Source: Ignavibacteriales bacterium (GTDB taxonomy: Bacteria; Bacteroidota; Ignavibacteria; Ignavibacteriales; Ignavibacteriaceae). From it: 64,000 nt of DNA. The notes under the pieces are model-generated. The model saw only the letters and a list, made by a program, of their open reading frames with translations. It was not told the DNA's origin and ran no database searches. A program made the position numbers and the translations under genes. Shown one piece after another: positions 18,884-27,139 of the stretch. Positions within the stretch are counted from its first letter, which is position 1. Each line of letters begins with the position of its first letter. The DNA is taken from contig JADJMD010000013.1 of NCBI GenBank assembly GCA_016709765.1, positions 1 through 64,000 on the forward strand, in the 5' to 3' direction.

Positions 18884-19231
18884 TTAATATTTAGCAACAC
18901 CGTTTGCAACCATTACATCATTAATATTAATTGATTTTCCTTTTTCATCAACTAACCAAATTTCACCAAGATATCTTCTATATTTACCTTTTTTATTCTT
19001 TATCGTTTCAATAACTAACTGCTTATTCAATATTAATGATCGTAAAAAATCGCGACTCCACAACCCTTTAACTCTTTCAGCACCGCGTAATTCTGGTGCA
19101 TTAATTCTGTTAAAGCGAATCTTTTCCACTTTAATCCAAGTATGTAAGCCAAGATCAATTTCTACAGTACAGGTGTCGCCATCATAAACATCAACTACGT
19201 GAACAATATAATGATAAAGAACATTATCCAT
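18884..19231 (-). CDS. Thermonuclease family (SNase-like) protein
   Basis: Staphylococcal-nuclease-like OB-fold protein of 115 residues. It retains VVDVYDGDTCTVEIDLG (the calcium-binding Asp-Gly-Asp segment), the RINAPELRG block with the conserved arginine, the KGLWSRDFLRSLI helix, and KGKYRRYLGEIW, which carries the second catalytic arginine region. There is no signal peptide, so a cytoplasmic nucleic-acid role is more likely than secretion. The gene ends 31 bases before gldC starts and its start is divergent from the small barrel gene. Confidence 0.8.
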   Translation of the reverse strand: MDNVLYHYIVHVVDVYDGDTCTVEIDLGLHTWIKVEKIRFNRINAPELRGAERVKGLWSRDFLRSLILNKQLVIETIKNKKGKYRRYLGEIWLVDEKGKSININDVMVANGVAKY

Positions 19232-19296
19232 ATTTGTTCCTTTCGATTTTAGTTACTTGCCTATATTTTGTTGATGTAAAATTAAAAGGATATAAA

Positions 19297-19833
19297 TTGA
19301 AAGTAAAAGTTTTGTTGATAATTGTTCTGTTTTTTTCTTCATTAATATTTTCGCAAACAGAAATTTCAATCGGTGGATATTTTGGCGGTGGTTCGTTTAG
19401 CGGTAACTCAACTTCTGTTGGAGGATTTACCTCATCTATATTTGTGGAAGCTAATATTCCCCTATTTGAAGAAGTATATCCCAGAGCAAGTTTTATCTTC
19501 ACAAAAGATTTTAATTCACTTCTTCCAAACTCAACTCAAACTTACAATCCTTACATTTTAGGTTTTAATCTTAAAGGAATTACAACCCAATATTTTGATA
19601 GTAAGTTATTTTTAGAAGAAGGTGTAGGATTGCTTGCACTAAATGATAAAACCTTTTTTGATACAAATATCTGGGATTATGGAATTGTAATCTCTCTTTC
19701 CGCAGGTTATGATCTAAGAAATTTTAATTTAAAGGGTTTTAAAATTGGTGCAGGTGCTGAATATGGAATTACTTTTTTTAATACTCTACCAAAGTATTCT
19801 TCAATTCATCTTTTTATAAATTATACAATTTAA
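19297..19833 (+). CDS. Small outer-membrane beta-barrel-like protein, unknown function
   Basis: Not assigned to a family. I choose a TTG start at 19297 because it follows AAAAGGA by six bases and gives a clean signal peptide (MKVKVLLIIVLFFSSLIFSQ) with cleavage before TEISIGGYFGGG; the open frame extends upstream to 19234 without a plausible start. The mature chain of about 160 residues alternates aromatic and small polar residues and ends SIHLFINYTI, typical of an 8-stranded outer-membrane barrel. It is followed by a palindromic terminator shared with the convergent peptidase gene. Confidence 0.6.
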   Translation: MKVKVLLIIVLFFSSLIFSQTEISIGGYFGGGSFSGNSTSVGGFTSSIFVEANIPLFEEVYPRASFIFTKDFNSLLPNSTQTYNPYILGFNLKGITTQYFDSKLFLEEGVGLLALNDKTFFDTNIWDYGIVISLSAGYDLRNFNLKGFKIGAGAEYGITFFNTLPKYSSIHLFINYTI

Positions 19834-19861
19834 TTCTGTTATAAATAAGTAGGGATAAAAG

Positions 19862-19887
19862 AATTCCCTTCGATATCGAAGGGAATT
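19862..19887. terminator. Bidirectional palindromic terminator
   Basis: Perfect palindrome with an 11-bp stem (AATTCCCTTCG / CGAAGGGAATT) and an ATAT loop between the convergent barrel and S46 peptidase genes. A-rich sequence on the left and T-rich on the right let it work in both directions, although the T tracts are short. Confidence 0.7.
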
Positions 19888-19909
19888 TAAAATTGATATT
19901 TATAAACAA

Positions 19910-22066
19910 CTACTTAGTAATCTTCCCAGCTTTTAACTCAGCACTCAATCTTTTTAGCTTATAAACTTTATCAATAGCTTCATACATTCCACTTGAATGG
20001 ACAGATACGGTACGATTTTCCTCTGTTCTAAAAATAAAGCTACCTGGTAATCCTTGAATATTTCCATCGAAAGCTAAACCAACAATCTCACCATTTTTAT
20101 TTATTACAGGGCTACCGGAGTTTCCACCAATAATATCGTTTGTTGATACAAAGTTAAATGGTGTTGATAAATCTAATCCAACTGGAGGAGTTGCCCATTT
20201 TTCTGGTAATGTCCAAGGAAAAACTTTTCCCTGTCCGATATATCGATCATACATTCCATAAAAAGTTGTAAAAGGCTGTGCATAAGTTCCGTTGTAAGGA
20301 AATCCTTCAACAACTCCATCAGCCAATCTTAAAGTAAAAGTTGCATCTGGTGGAATGGATGTTCCGTATACTTTAAACAATGCAACACCAAGCTGCTGAG
20401 AATAAGAGGATTCAACATCAACTAAGTCTTTAATTTTTTTAGAATACTCGTCTGCTCTTTCTGTTGAGTTCATCATAAAATAAATAAATGGATCTTCACC
20501 TTTTAATACTTCGTCTGGCCCTTCTTTTAGTAAAGCCTTAACATCATCAAGATTAGTTACTTTTGAGTTTGATAAAACATATTCAACAGCTTCTTTTCCC
20601 TGCTTGCCGCCCGTAAATTTCTTTACCAAAGGATCATCCTCACCTAAATACATATATAATGCATCAATCTTTTTTTCTAATAATAGATTATTCATTTCAC
20701 TGTTAAAATCTTCAGGGAAAAGTGACGCTAACGTATTATCAAGTTCATCGCCAACATATAGTTCATCTCTTTCACTTTCAGGTAATTTAAGATTTTCTGC
20801 AATCGCAATTACTTCATCAGCTATAAAGAAATATTTAGGAGTAGCTAATCTGTTCATACTTAGAGCAAAATTTTTATTTGAGATTTCACTTAATTGAATC
20901 CGCGAATCAGAAATTTTATCCCACAAATGGCCATACTTTCCTTTTAATTCAGGATCAGCATTAACTGATGCCCGAAAAGTTTTTTCAAAATCCTTTTTTC
21001 TCTGCATTAGGATTGGATTTCTTAATCCTTCAAGTATTCCACCAATAGCTTTTTTAGAATTTTCAAAACTAAAAATCATATCCTCAAGCTGCATCTTTTT
21101 ACTTGGATCTTTTCTCAATATTTCAGAATAAATTTCTGATAGATTGCTTAATAATTCCACTGTTCTTGGATATTGAATATCTCGTGCATATTCTAATTGT
21201 GCAACGGTATTTAGCCTATCTGTGTTTCCTGGGTTTCCAACAACAAAAACTGGCTCACCAACTGCAGCACCGTTTTGACTCCATTTAAAATAGTTTTCTG
21301 TTTTTAATGGATTTCCATTTTCGTCATAAACTCTAAAAAAACTGCAATCTAAATTATATCTTGGGTAAGTAAAGTTATCAGGATCGCCGCCAAAAAATCC
21401 CATCTGATCTTCCGGGGCCAAAACCAATCTTACATCTGTATATCTTTTATAACCATAAAGTGAAAATTTACCACCATTGTATAGTGGTGTTATTGCAACT
21501 TCAAGACCTGTTGCGGCAGATTCTCTTTCTTCAATTTTTGAAATAATTTCATTTTCTAATTTTGATTTTTCTTCATCATTTGTGCTTTTATTAATTGCAT
21601 CAATAACTTCATCAGTTACATCTTCAAACAAAACTAATTGATCAACATACAATCCAGGGACAGGTCTTTCATCTTGCAAAGTTTGAGAGATAAAACCAGT
21701 TTCGTGCAGATCTTCACCCTCTTTTGTAACCTGAGTTAAACTTTGCCTTGCACAATGATGATTTGTCATCACCAATCCATCAGCAGAAACAAATGAGGCA
21801 GAACAGTAATTTGCAAAACGAAGTGCGGACATTCTAACATGTTCAAACCAAGCCTCATCTGGTTGAAAATTGTAAGCCTGCCTAAAATAATCCATTGGCG
21901 GATATTCAAAAGTCCACATTTTTCCACTATCAAATTGCCCAGCTTTAATAGTATCAAGATTCATCCACTCTGTAGATTGAGCAGAAACCTGTATTGATGA
22001 AAACAAACTAAACAGAATTACAAAAAGAGCAATTCCCTTAGAAATGTTTCCTAACCGAAATTTCAT
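19910..22066 (-). CDS. S46 family dipeptidyl peptidase, DPP7-like
   Basis: Exopeptidase that removes dipeptides from the N-terminus of oligopeptides in the periplasm; S46 enzymes feed amino-acid fermentation or catabolism. It has 718 residues with a signal peptide ending VSAQ. The chymotrypsin-like triad is visible: His in LVMTNHHCARQS (103/104) and Ser650 in IIGGNSGSPV; the Asp is probably in the DCSFFRVYDENG region. Eighteen residues after the serine, the specificity position is glycine (G668 in AFDGN), as in DPP7, rather than the arginine of DPP11. This suggests preference for hydrophobic or neutral rather than acidic residues at P1. Monocistronic, with a palindromic terminator downstream. 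Confidence 0.9.
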   Translation of the reverse strand: MKFRLGNISKGIALFVILFSLFSSIQVSAQSTEWMNLDTIKAGQFDSGKMWTFEYPPMDYFRQAYNFQPDEAWFEHVRMSALRFANYCSASFVSADGLVMTNHHCARQSLTQVTKEGEDLHETGFISQTLQDERPVPGLYVDQLVLFEDVTDEVIDAINKSTNDEEKSKLENEIISKIEERESAATGLEVAITPLYNGGKFSLYGYKRYTDVRLVLAPEDQMGFFGGDPDNFTYPRYNLDCSFFRVYDENGNPLKTENYFKWSQNGAAVGEPVFVVGNPGNTDRLNTVAQLEYARDIQYPRTVELLSNLSEIYSEILRKDPSKKMQLEDMIFSFENSKKAIGGILEGLRNPILMQRKKDFEKTFRASVNADPELKGKYGHLWDKISDSRIQLSEISNKNFALSMNRLATPKYFFIADEVIAIAENLKLPESERDELYVGDELDNTLASLFPEDFNSEMNNLLLEKKIDALYMYLGEDDPLVKKFTGGKQGKEAVEYVLSNSKVTNLDDVKALLKEGPDEVLKGEDPFIYFMMNSTERADEYSKKIKDLVDVESSYSQQLGVALFKVYGTSIPPDATFTLRLADGVVEGFPYNGTYAQPFTTFYGMYDRYIGQGKVFPWTLPEKWATPPVGLDLSTPFNFVSTNDIIGGNSGSPVINKNGEIVGLAFDGNIQGLPGSFIFRTEENRTVSVHSSGMYEAIDKVYKLKRLSAELKAGKITK

Positions 22067-22233
22067 AACTACACCTTATAATGATTAAAATAATATTAGA
22101 TAAAAAACGATAGCAAAATTAAATATAAAATCCTTTTATGCACCTATCGAAGGATAAACGGTTACATAAAAGGATAAACTGCCAAACGCACCAAAATGGT
22201 GTATTAAAATCAGCTATAAAAATTTGCACAAAA

Positions 22234-22554
22234 CTAAATGTAAGAATCTGGCTGATATAAAGGTTCAATTTCCCACTCATCTTCAATAGTTCCGATGCAA
22301 TGAGAACATTTTGGAACCGAAAAAACAACCTTTTCTTCGTTAGGTGCAGCTCTCACAAAATTTAATACCGTTCTACAACTTGCACACTGAACGATATGTG
22401 AAGTGTGAATTTTTCTGCTGCAATCAGGACAAATGAACCCTAAATCACCTGGATTTTCTTCCGGATGGACTAAAAAAATCGAGTTACATTTTGTATGATT
22501 ACATTTAGCGAAGTGCCACTTAATAGTATCAGTATTTGCGATAACTATCTCCAT
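22234..22554 (-). CDS. Zinc-knuckle protein with four cysteine pairs, unknown function
   Basis: Not recognised. From ATG 22554 it has 106 residues (MEIVIANTDTIKWHFAKC); a longer frame to 22620 would need a TTG start, and an ATG at 22599 is also possible. Four Cys pairs are evenly placed: CNHTKC, CPDC, CASC and CSHC, plus histidines near the second (RKIHTSHIVQ), so it probably binds two zinc ions as treble-clef or rubredoxin-like knuckles. The tail is acidic (TIEDEWEIEPLY). It stands alone upstream of the S46 peptidase on the minus strand and divergent from the phosphomannomutase. A regulatory or nucleic-acid-binding role is only a guess. Confidence 0.6.
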   Translation of the reverse strand: MEIVIANTDTIKWHFAKCNHTKCNSIFLVHPEENPGDLGFICPDCSRKIHTSHIVQCASCRTVLNFVRAAPNEEKVVFSVPKCSHCIGTIEDEWEIEPLYQPDSYI

Positions 22555-22746
22555 AAAATTTGTTGTACGAATGTAAGTAGTGTTTAACAAAAAGTCCATT
22601 GAAAAATGAGTACCTTTCAAAAAAATATTTTATCGATCAATGCACATTTTTCTTTAAATTGCGACCAAAATTAGACCTCATTTATATATAAAAAAACACT
22701 TTTATTTTTCAAGGATTATTCTTTCATTTATTATTAAGGAAACTTT

Positions 22747-24093
22747 ATGGAAAAACTAAACAGTTTTAAAGCTTATGACATTAGAGGGAAAGTACCATCA
22801 GAACTAAATACCGATTTAGCTTATAAGATTGGAAGAGCATTTGCAAAACACGTAACGGCAAACAAAGTTGTGGTTGGCTATGACATACGAAAATCATCTT
22901 TAATGATTAGCGAAGCATTGATAAACGGTCTAACAGATGCAGGCTGTGATGTAGTAAATATTGGATTATGTGGCACAGAAATGATTTACTTTTCAACACC
23001 ATACTTAAATGCTGATGGTGGAATAATGATTACAGCAAGCCACAATCCACCGGAATATAATGGAATGAAGTTCGTTAAGAGAGATTCTGTCCCTGTTGGA
23101 TATGATTCAGGTTTAAATGTTGTTGAAGAAATAATTTTAAAAAATGATTTGGGTAAGACAAGTACAAAAAAAGGAACTGTTGAAAAAATTGATCTGATGG
23201 AAGCCTTTATAAATAATCTATCTAAATTCTATGATCCTAAAAAAATCAATCCATTTAAAGTTGTAGTAAATGCTGGGAATGGTTGTGCAGGATTATCGCT
23301 TGATGCAATTGAATCAAAACTTCCGGTAAAGATGATAAAAATTTTTAACGAACCGGATTCAGATTTTCCGAATGGAGTTCCTAATCCGCTTCTTATCGAA
23401 AATAGAAAACCAACGATTGACGCAGTTCTAAAAAATAATGCAAATCTTGGTGTAGCCTGGGATGGAGATTACGATCGTTGTTTTTTCTTTGATGAGAAAG
23501 GAAGTTTTATTGAAGGCTATTACATTGTAGGGTTACTTGCAAAATCAATTCTTAAAAAATTTCCCGGTGAAAGAATAGTTCACGATCCAAGGTTAGTTTG
23601 GAATACCCTTGATGTTGTTGGAAAGAGTAACGGTGTAGCAGTTGAATCCAAGAGCGGCCATGCATTTATCAAACAAAAAATGCGCGAAGTAAATTCAATT
23701 TACGGCGGAGAGATGTCAGCTCATCATTACTTTAGAGATAATGCTTATTCAGATAGTGGGATGATTCCGTTCTTATTAATTATGCAATTAATGTCTGAAG
23801 AAGACAAAACATTAAGTGATCTTGTTGAAGAAATGATTGCAAATTTTCCTTGCTCAGGAGAAATAAATTCCACAATCGCTGATCCTTCCGGGAAAATAAA
23901 AGAAATTGAAAAACTATATACCGGTGGTAAAGTAGAAAGAACCGATGGTTTAAGTGTTGAATTTGATGAGTGGAGATTTAATTTAAGAATGTCTAATACC
24001 GAACCAATAATTCGTTTGAATGTTGAAAGTAAAGGAGATGTTTTATTGATGGAAGAGAAAACCAAAGAGTTGTTGGATATAATAAGAGCATAA
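22747..24093 (+). CDS. manB: Phosphomannomutase/phosphoglucomutase
   Basis: Alpha-D-phosphohexomutase interconverting hexose 1- and 6-phosphates for polysaccharide and LPS precursors. 448 residues with all four domains: active-site phosphoserine S98 in ITASHNPPEYNGMK, the Mg2+ loop WDGDYDRCFFFD, the sugar-binding loop GGEMSAHHYFRDNAYSDSG (seen as adjacent blocks) and the phosphate-binding C-terminal loop RMSNTEPIIRLNVE. The GEMS and TEPIIRLN signatures fit the AlgC/ManB branch. AAGGAAACTTT precedes the start. A strong hairpin follows the stop, so it is probably monocistronic. Confidence 0.93.
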   Translation: MEKLNSFKAYDIRGKVPSELNTDLAYKIGRAFAKHVTANKVVVGYDIRKSSLMISEALINGLTDAGCDVVNIGLCGTEMIYFSTPYLNADGGIMITASHNPPEYNGMKFVKRDSVPVGYDSGLNVVEEIILKNDLGKTSTKKGTVEKIDLMEAFINNLSKFYDPKKINPFKVVVNAGNGCAGLSLDAIESKLPVKMIKIFNEPDSDFPNGVPNPLLIENRKPTIDAVLKNNANLGVAWDGDYDRCFFFDEKGSFIEGYYIVGLLAKSILKKFPGERIVHDPRLVWNTLDVVGKSNGVAVESKSGHAFIKQKMREVNSIYGGEMSAHHYFRDNAYSDSGMIPFLLIMQLMSEEDKTLSDLVEEMIANFPCSGEINSTIADPSGKIKEIEKLYTGGKVERTDGLSVEFDEWRFNLRMSNTEPIIRLNVESKGDVLLMEEKTKELLDIIRA

Positions 24094-24107
24094 TAAAATG
24101 TTTTATT

Positions 24108-24134
24108 GGCGCAATTAGTTTTGCTAATTGCGCC
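24108..24134 (+). terminator. Hairpin after phosphomannomutase
   Basis: Perfect 11-bp inverted repeat GGCGCAATTAG / CTAATTGCGCC with a TTTTG loop, 14 bases after the stop. There is no T run downstream, so termination may be weak. It lies just upstream of the next gene's start and could also affect its translation. Confidence 0.6.
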
Positions 24135-24145
24135 TAAATATCATA

Positions 24146-25342
24146 ATGAAAAATAATATAACCTATCAAATTTGGTTTTTTTTCTCTTTAATTTCATTAA
24201 CATTCATTGGTATCTATTCATTTAAACTTCCTTTTCATGGGGATGAAAGACACATTGTTGAAACAATAAGATTGTTTGCAGACAATTTTAACTTCAGTAC
24301 TATCAAAGATTATCCGGAAGTTACTCCGCCTTTTTTTTACATTTTTTATTCTCTTTGGGCAAAATTATTTAATAGCTCTATCGAGAGTTTAAGATTACTA
24401 ACTTTGATAATTTCATTCATAACGTGGCAGCTTCTTTTCTATTTAATCAAATTGTTTATCAAAAATGATATCCACGTTTTTCTTCTTTCACTTCTTATAG
24501 TTATAAATCCATATTTCTTTGGAACAAGTGTTTTTGTTTTTACTGATATATTAACAATTATGTTGTCGCTTGCAGCCGTTATATCCTTTGCAAAAGATAA
24601 AATTATTTATTTTGTAATTTTTAGTGCGCTTGCAATACTTTGCAGACAGTATGCTGGTATCATTCCAATTGCAGTTTTACTCTACTCTTCGTTTTATTAT
24701 GTAAATGATAAATCTACAAGTAGAAAATTTATTTTTGGTTCTTTTTTAACTTTCATCCCACTAATTATATTATTTGGAATATGGGAAAACATTTCACCAG
24801 CGAGCGGAATAGAAAAATGGATCGTTCCAAATTCATCTTTATATAACCTTGATTATATAAACACTTACATAACTTTTTCCGTTATCTATATTTTACCTTT
24901 AGCTATTATATTTTTCAAGAAGATAAAGTTTAATTATACAAGTCTATTAATCGCGTTTGTATTGACAATCTTATTATCTTTTTTCCCTGTTAAAACTTCT
25001 TTAGCAACTTTAGAGTTTACAGATTACAAAACGGTTGGAATTATGCATCAAACGCTTGCAGATTTTTTTGGATTAGAAAGTTTAGGAATAAAAATAATTC
25101 TGTGGGTTTTTCTTTTTGTTGGATGTTATATAAATACTGAGCTTTTAAAAAGATTTTATTCGCAAATAAAATCGAGATTATTTGATAAAGAAATAATATT
25201 TACTTTTCTCTGGATCCTTTTCCTAATAATAATGCCTTTTTCATACCAGGTTTGGGAAAAGTATTTAACTATGATTATTCCCTTTTTAGTTATTTGTATC
25301 TACTGCCTTATATTCCCAATTGAACAAGATTTAAACATTTAA
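24146..25342 (+). CDS. GT-C family (GT39/PMT-like) membrane glycosyltransferase
   Basis: Polytopic membrane protein of 398 residues from ATG 24146; an upstream TTG at 24128 lies in the preceding hairpin and is unlikely. About ten hydrophobic helices are visible. The first periplasmic loop has FHGDERHIVE, matching the acidic D-E motif that serves as catalytic and metal-binding site in GT39/ArnT-type enzymes using polyprenyl-phosphate sugars. A proline-rich loop YPEVTPPFFYIFY follows, as in this superfamily. It probably adds a sugar to an envelope polymer or protein; donor and acceptor are unknown. It is convergent with the DUF2911 gene with no spacer. Confidence 0.7.
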   Translation: MKNNITYQIWFFFSLISLTFIGIYSFKLPFHGDERHIVETIRLFADNFNFSTIKDYPEVTPPFFYIFYSLWAKLFNSSIESLRLLTLIISFITWQLLFYLIKLFIKNDIHVFLLSLLIVINPYFFGTSVFVFTDILTIMLSLAAVISFAKDKIIYFVIFSALAILCRQYAGIIPIAVLLYSSFYYVNDKSTSRKFIFGSFLTFIPLIILFGIWENISPASGIEKWIVPNSSLYNLDYINTYITFSVIYILPLAIIFFKKIKFNYTSLLIAFVLTILLSFFPVKTSLATLEFTDYKTVGIMHQTLADFFGLESLGIKIILWVFLFVGCYINTELLKRFYSQIKSRLFDKEIIFTFLWILFLIIMPFSYQVWEKYLTMIIPFLVICIYCLIFPIEQDLNI

Positions 25343-25888
25343 CTACAACTTCACTTCAACTTTAAATGGTACTTTAATTTTTTCCCACTCAAGCCTAATA
25401 ACCGCGGAAGTATTTGAGGCTTTGTTTATTGTGTAAGATAACCATTCCTGCCAAACCGCTTTTTCAGTTTTTACTTTAACTCTAAGTACGTCTTCGGATT
25501 CGTTATACTCAAACGCTCCCCACTGATCTGCAACTTTATTAAAAATTAATGTCCAATCCTTAACTCCTGGAATTGCAAAAAAACTGTATGAACCTTTTTT
25601 TAACTTTTTTCCTTCAATAGAAACATCAGTTGAGAAAATTATTTTAGTAGCTTCATTTGCACCTGCGCGCCAAACTGCATCATAAGGAACAAGTTTGCCC
25701 CAAATAGTTCTACCTTTTACTCCAGGTCTGCTATAAACAATTCGAACATCTGTAAAGCCCACTGTTTGCATTACCTCTGCTTTAGGGCTTATGCGTATTT
25801 CTTCCTTTTTATTTTGTGCATTGGTTGAAACTATAAGAGAAAGAAATAAAAACATCGACAAAAGTGCTATGCTGTATAACCGATTCAT
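25343..25888 (-). CDS. DUF2911 domain-containing secreted protein
   Basis: Secreted protein of 181 residues with a signal peptide (ending STNAQ). The core VRIVYSRPGVKGRTIWGKLVPYDAVWRAGANEATKI (read as adjacent blocks) is the hallmark of DUF2911, followed by SFFAIPGVKDWTLIFNK. The family is common in Bacteroidota and its function is unknown; a beta-rich periplasmic fold is likely. It is encoded 32 bases downstream of the class V aminotransferase on the same strand and may be cotranscribed. Confidence 0.85.
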   Translation of the reverse strand: MNRLYSIALLSMFLFLSLIVSTNAQNKKEEIRISPKAEVMQTVGFTDVRIVYSRPGVKGRTIWGKLVPYDAVWRAGANEATKIIFSTDVSIEGKKLKKGSYSFFAIPGVKDWTLIFNKVADQWGAFEYNESEDVLRVKVKTEKAVWQEWLSYTINKASNTSAVIRLEWEKIKVPFKVEVKL

Positions 25889-25920
25889 AATTCTAACCTA
25901 ATTTTTTTATTTAAAGATAT

Positions 25921-27048
25921 TCAAATTTTTTGTAATTCCTCAACTACTTTATCAATCTCATGATGGGTATTATAAAAATGTGGTGCAAACCTTATAAAAC
26001 CCTCGCGGAGTGAACAGATTATTTTCCTTTGCTCGAATACTTCAAATATTCGTTCTGCACCTTTTGTTTTGATAGTTACTATACCAGCTAATTCTTCATC
26101 TGTGCGATTAACTAAAACACAATCTATTCCAATACTCTTTAGTTTATTAATAAAATATTTTGTGTTTGATAAAATTTCATTTTCAATTTTATCATAACCA
26201 AAATCTTCAAATAGTTTTAGAGATGTATTGAATGCATATATCCCATAGGAATTTAAAGTTCCACCTTGAAAAACATTTGCAGATGTTTTGAGATCCATTT
26301 TGTAATCTAAAAGATTCCATGCATTTTCAACAGAAAGCCAACCTACATTTGCCGGAATCATTTTCTTTTGAAAATCTTCATCAACATAAATAAATGCCAA
26401 GCCCTGCATACCCAATAACCATTTTTGTGTTCCGCAAGAAAGAAAATCTATTTTGGATTTTTTCACATCTATCCGCATGGCGCCAATACCTTGAATGCCA
26501 TCCACATTAAAAATAATATTATTTGCCCTGCAATAATTTCCAATTTTTTCTAAATCAATTTTATATCCGGAAAGAAATTGAACAAAACTTACAGAAATCA
26601 ATCTTGTTTCTGGTTTAATAGCTCTAATAATTTGCTCAGCAGTTACAATTCCATTTTCAGATTTGACAAAATCGATTTTAACACCCAATCTTTTTAGATT
26701 TAGAAATGGATAAACGTTTGCGGGAAACTCAACATCGTTTAGCAGTATTCTATCCCCTTTTTTCCAATCAATACTTTGAGCAAGTGTGTTCAATCCATTG
26801 GATGTATTATCGATAAATGCTATTCGATCAACGCTACAATTAATTAGTTCTGATAATAATATTTTTGTTTCATCAAGTACTTTAAGAAAAGAAGTGTAAT
26901 CATCCATTTTGGTTTCACTTTTTTCTACTAATAGATTTGATAAACGGTTTACCACAAGTGAGGAGATTGGACCAGTTGAGGCGTGATTGAAATAAACAAT
27001 TTCGTTCTGCAGATAAGGGAAAATATTACGCACTTCTGTTTTATTCAT
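25921..27048 (-). CDS. Aminotransferase class V (cysteine desulfurase/epimerase-like)
   Basis: Fold-type I PLP enzyme of 375 residues. The N-terminus carries YFNHASTGPISS, where class V enzymes bind substrate; D183 in FNVDGIQGIGA pairs with the PLP ring nitrogen and K209 in SCGTQKWLLGMQG forms the Schiff base. There is no cysteine loop like that of the larger class V enzyme at 9.2-10.6 kb, so desulfurase activity is doubtful; isopenicillin N epimerase-like or other aminotransferase chemistry is as likely. The gene is divergent from the Lon-like protease with 91 bases between. Confidence 0.8.
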   Translation of the reverse strand: MNKTEVRNIFPYLQNEIVYFNHASTGPISSLVVNRLSNLLVEKSETKMDDYTSFLKVLDETKILLSELINCSVDRIAFIDNTSNGLNTLAQSIDWKKGDRILLNDVEFPANVYPFLNLKRLGVKIDFVKSENGIVTAEQIIRAIKPETRLISVSFVQFLSGYKIDLEKIGNYCRANNIIFNVDGIQGIGAMRIDVKKSKIDFLSCGTQKWLLGMQGLAFIYVDEDFQKKMIPANVGWLSVENAWNLLDYKMDLKTSANVFQGGTLNSYGIYAFNTSLKLFEDFGYDKIENEILSNTKYFINKLKSIGIDCVLVNRTDEELAGIVTIKTKGAERIFEVFEQRKIICSLREGFIRFAPHFYNTHHEIDKVVEELQKI

Positions 27049-27139
27049 CTTTGAAATTCGCTCATAGTTTAATTAGTTTTCAATACAAAAATAAGAATGA
27101 ATTTTATCTCCTCCACTATCAACTAATTGCAGGTAAATA

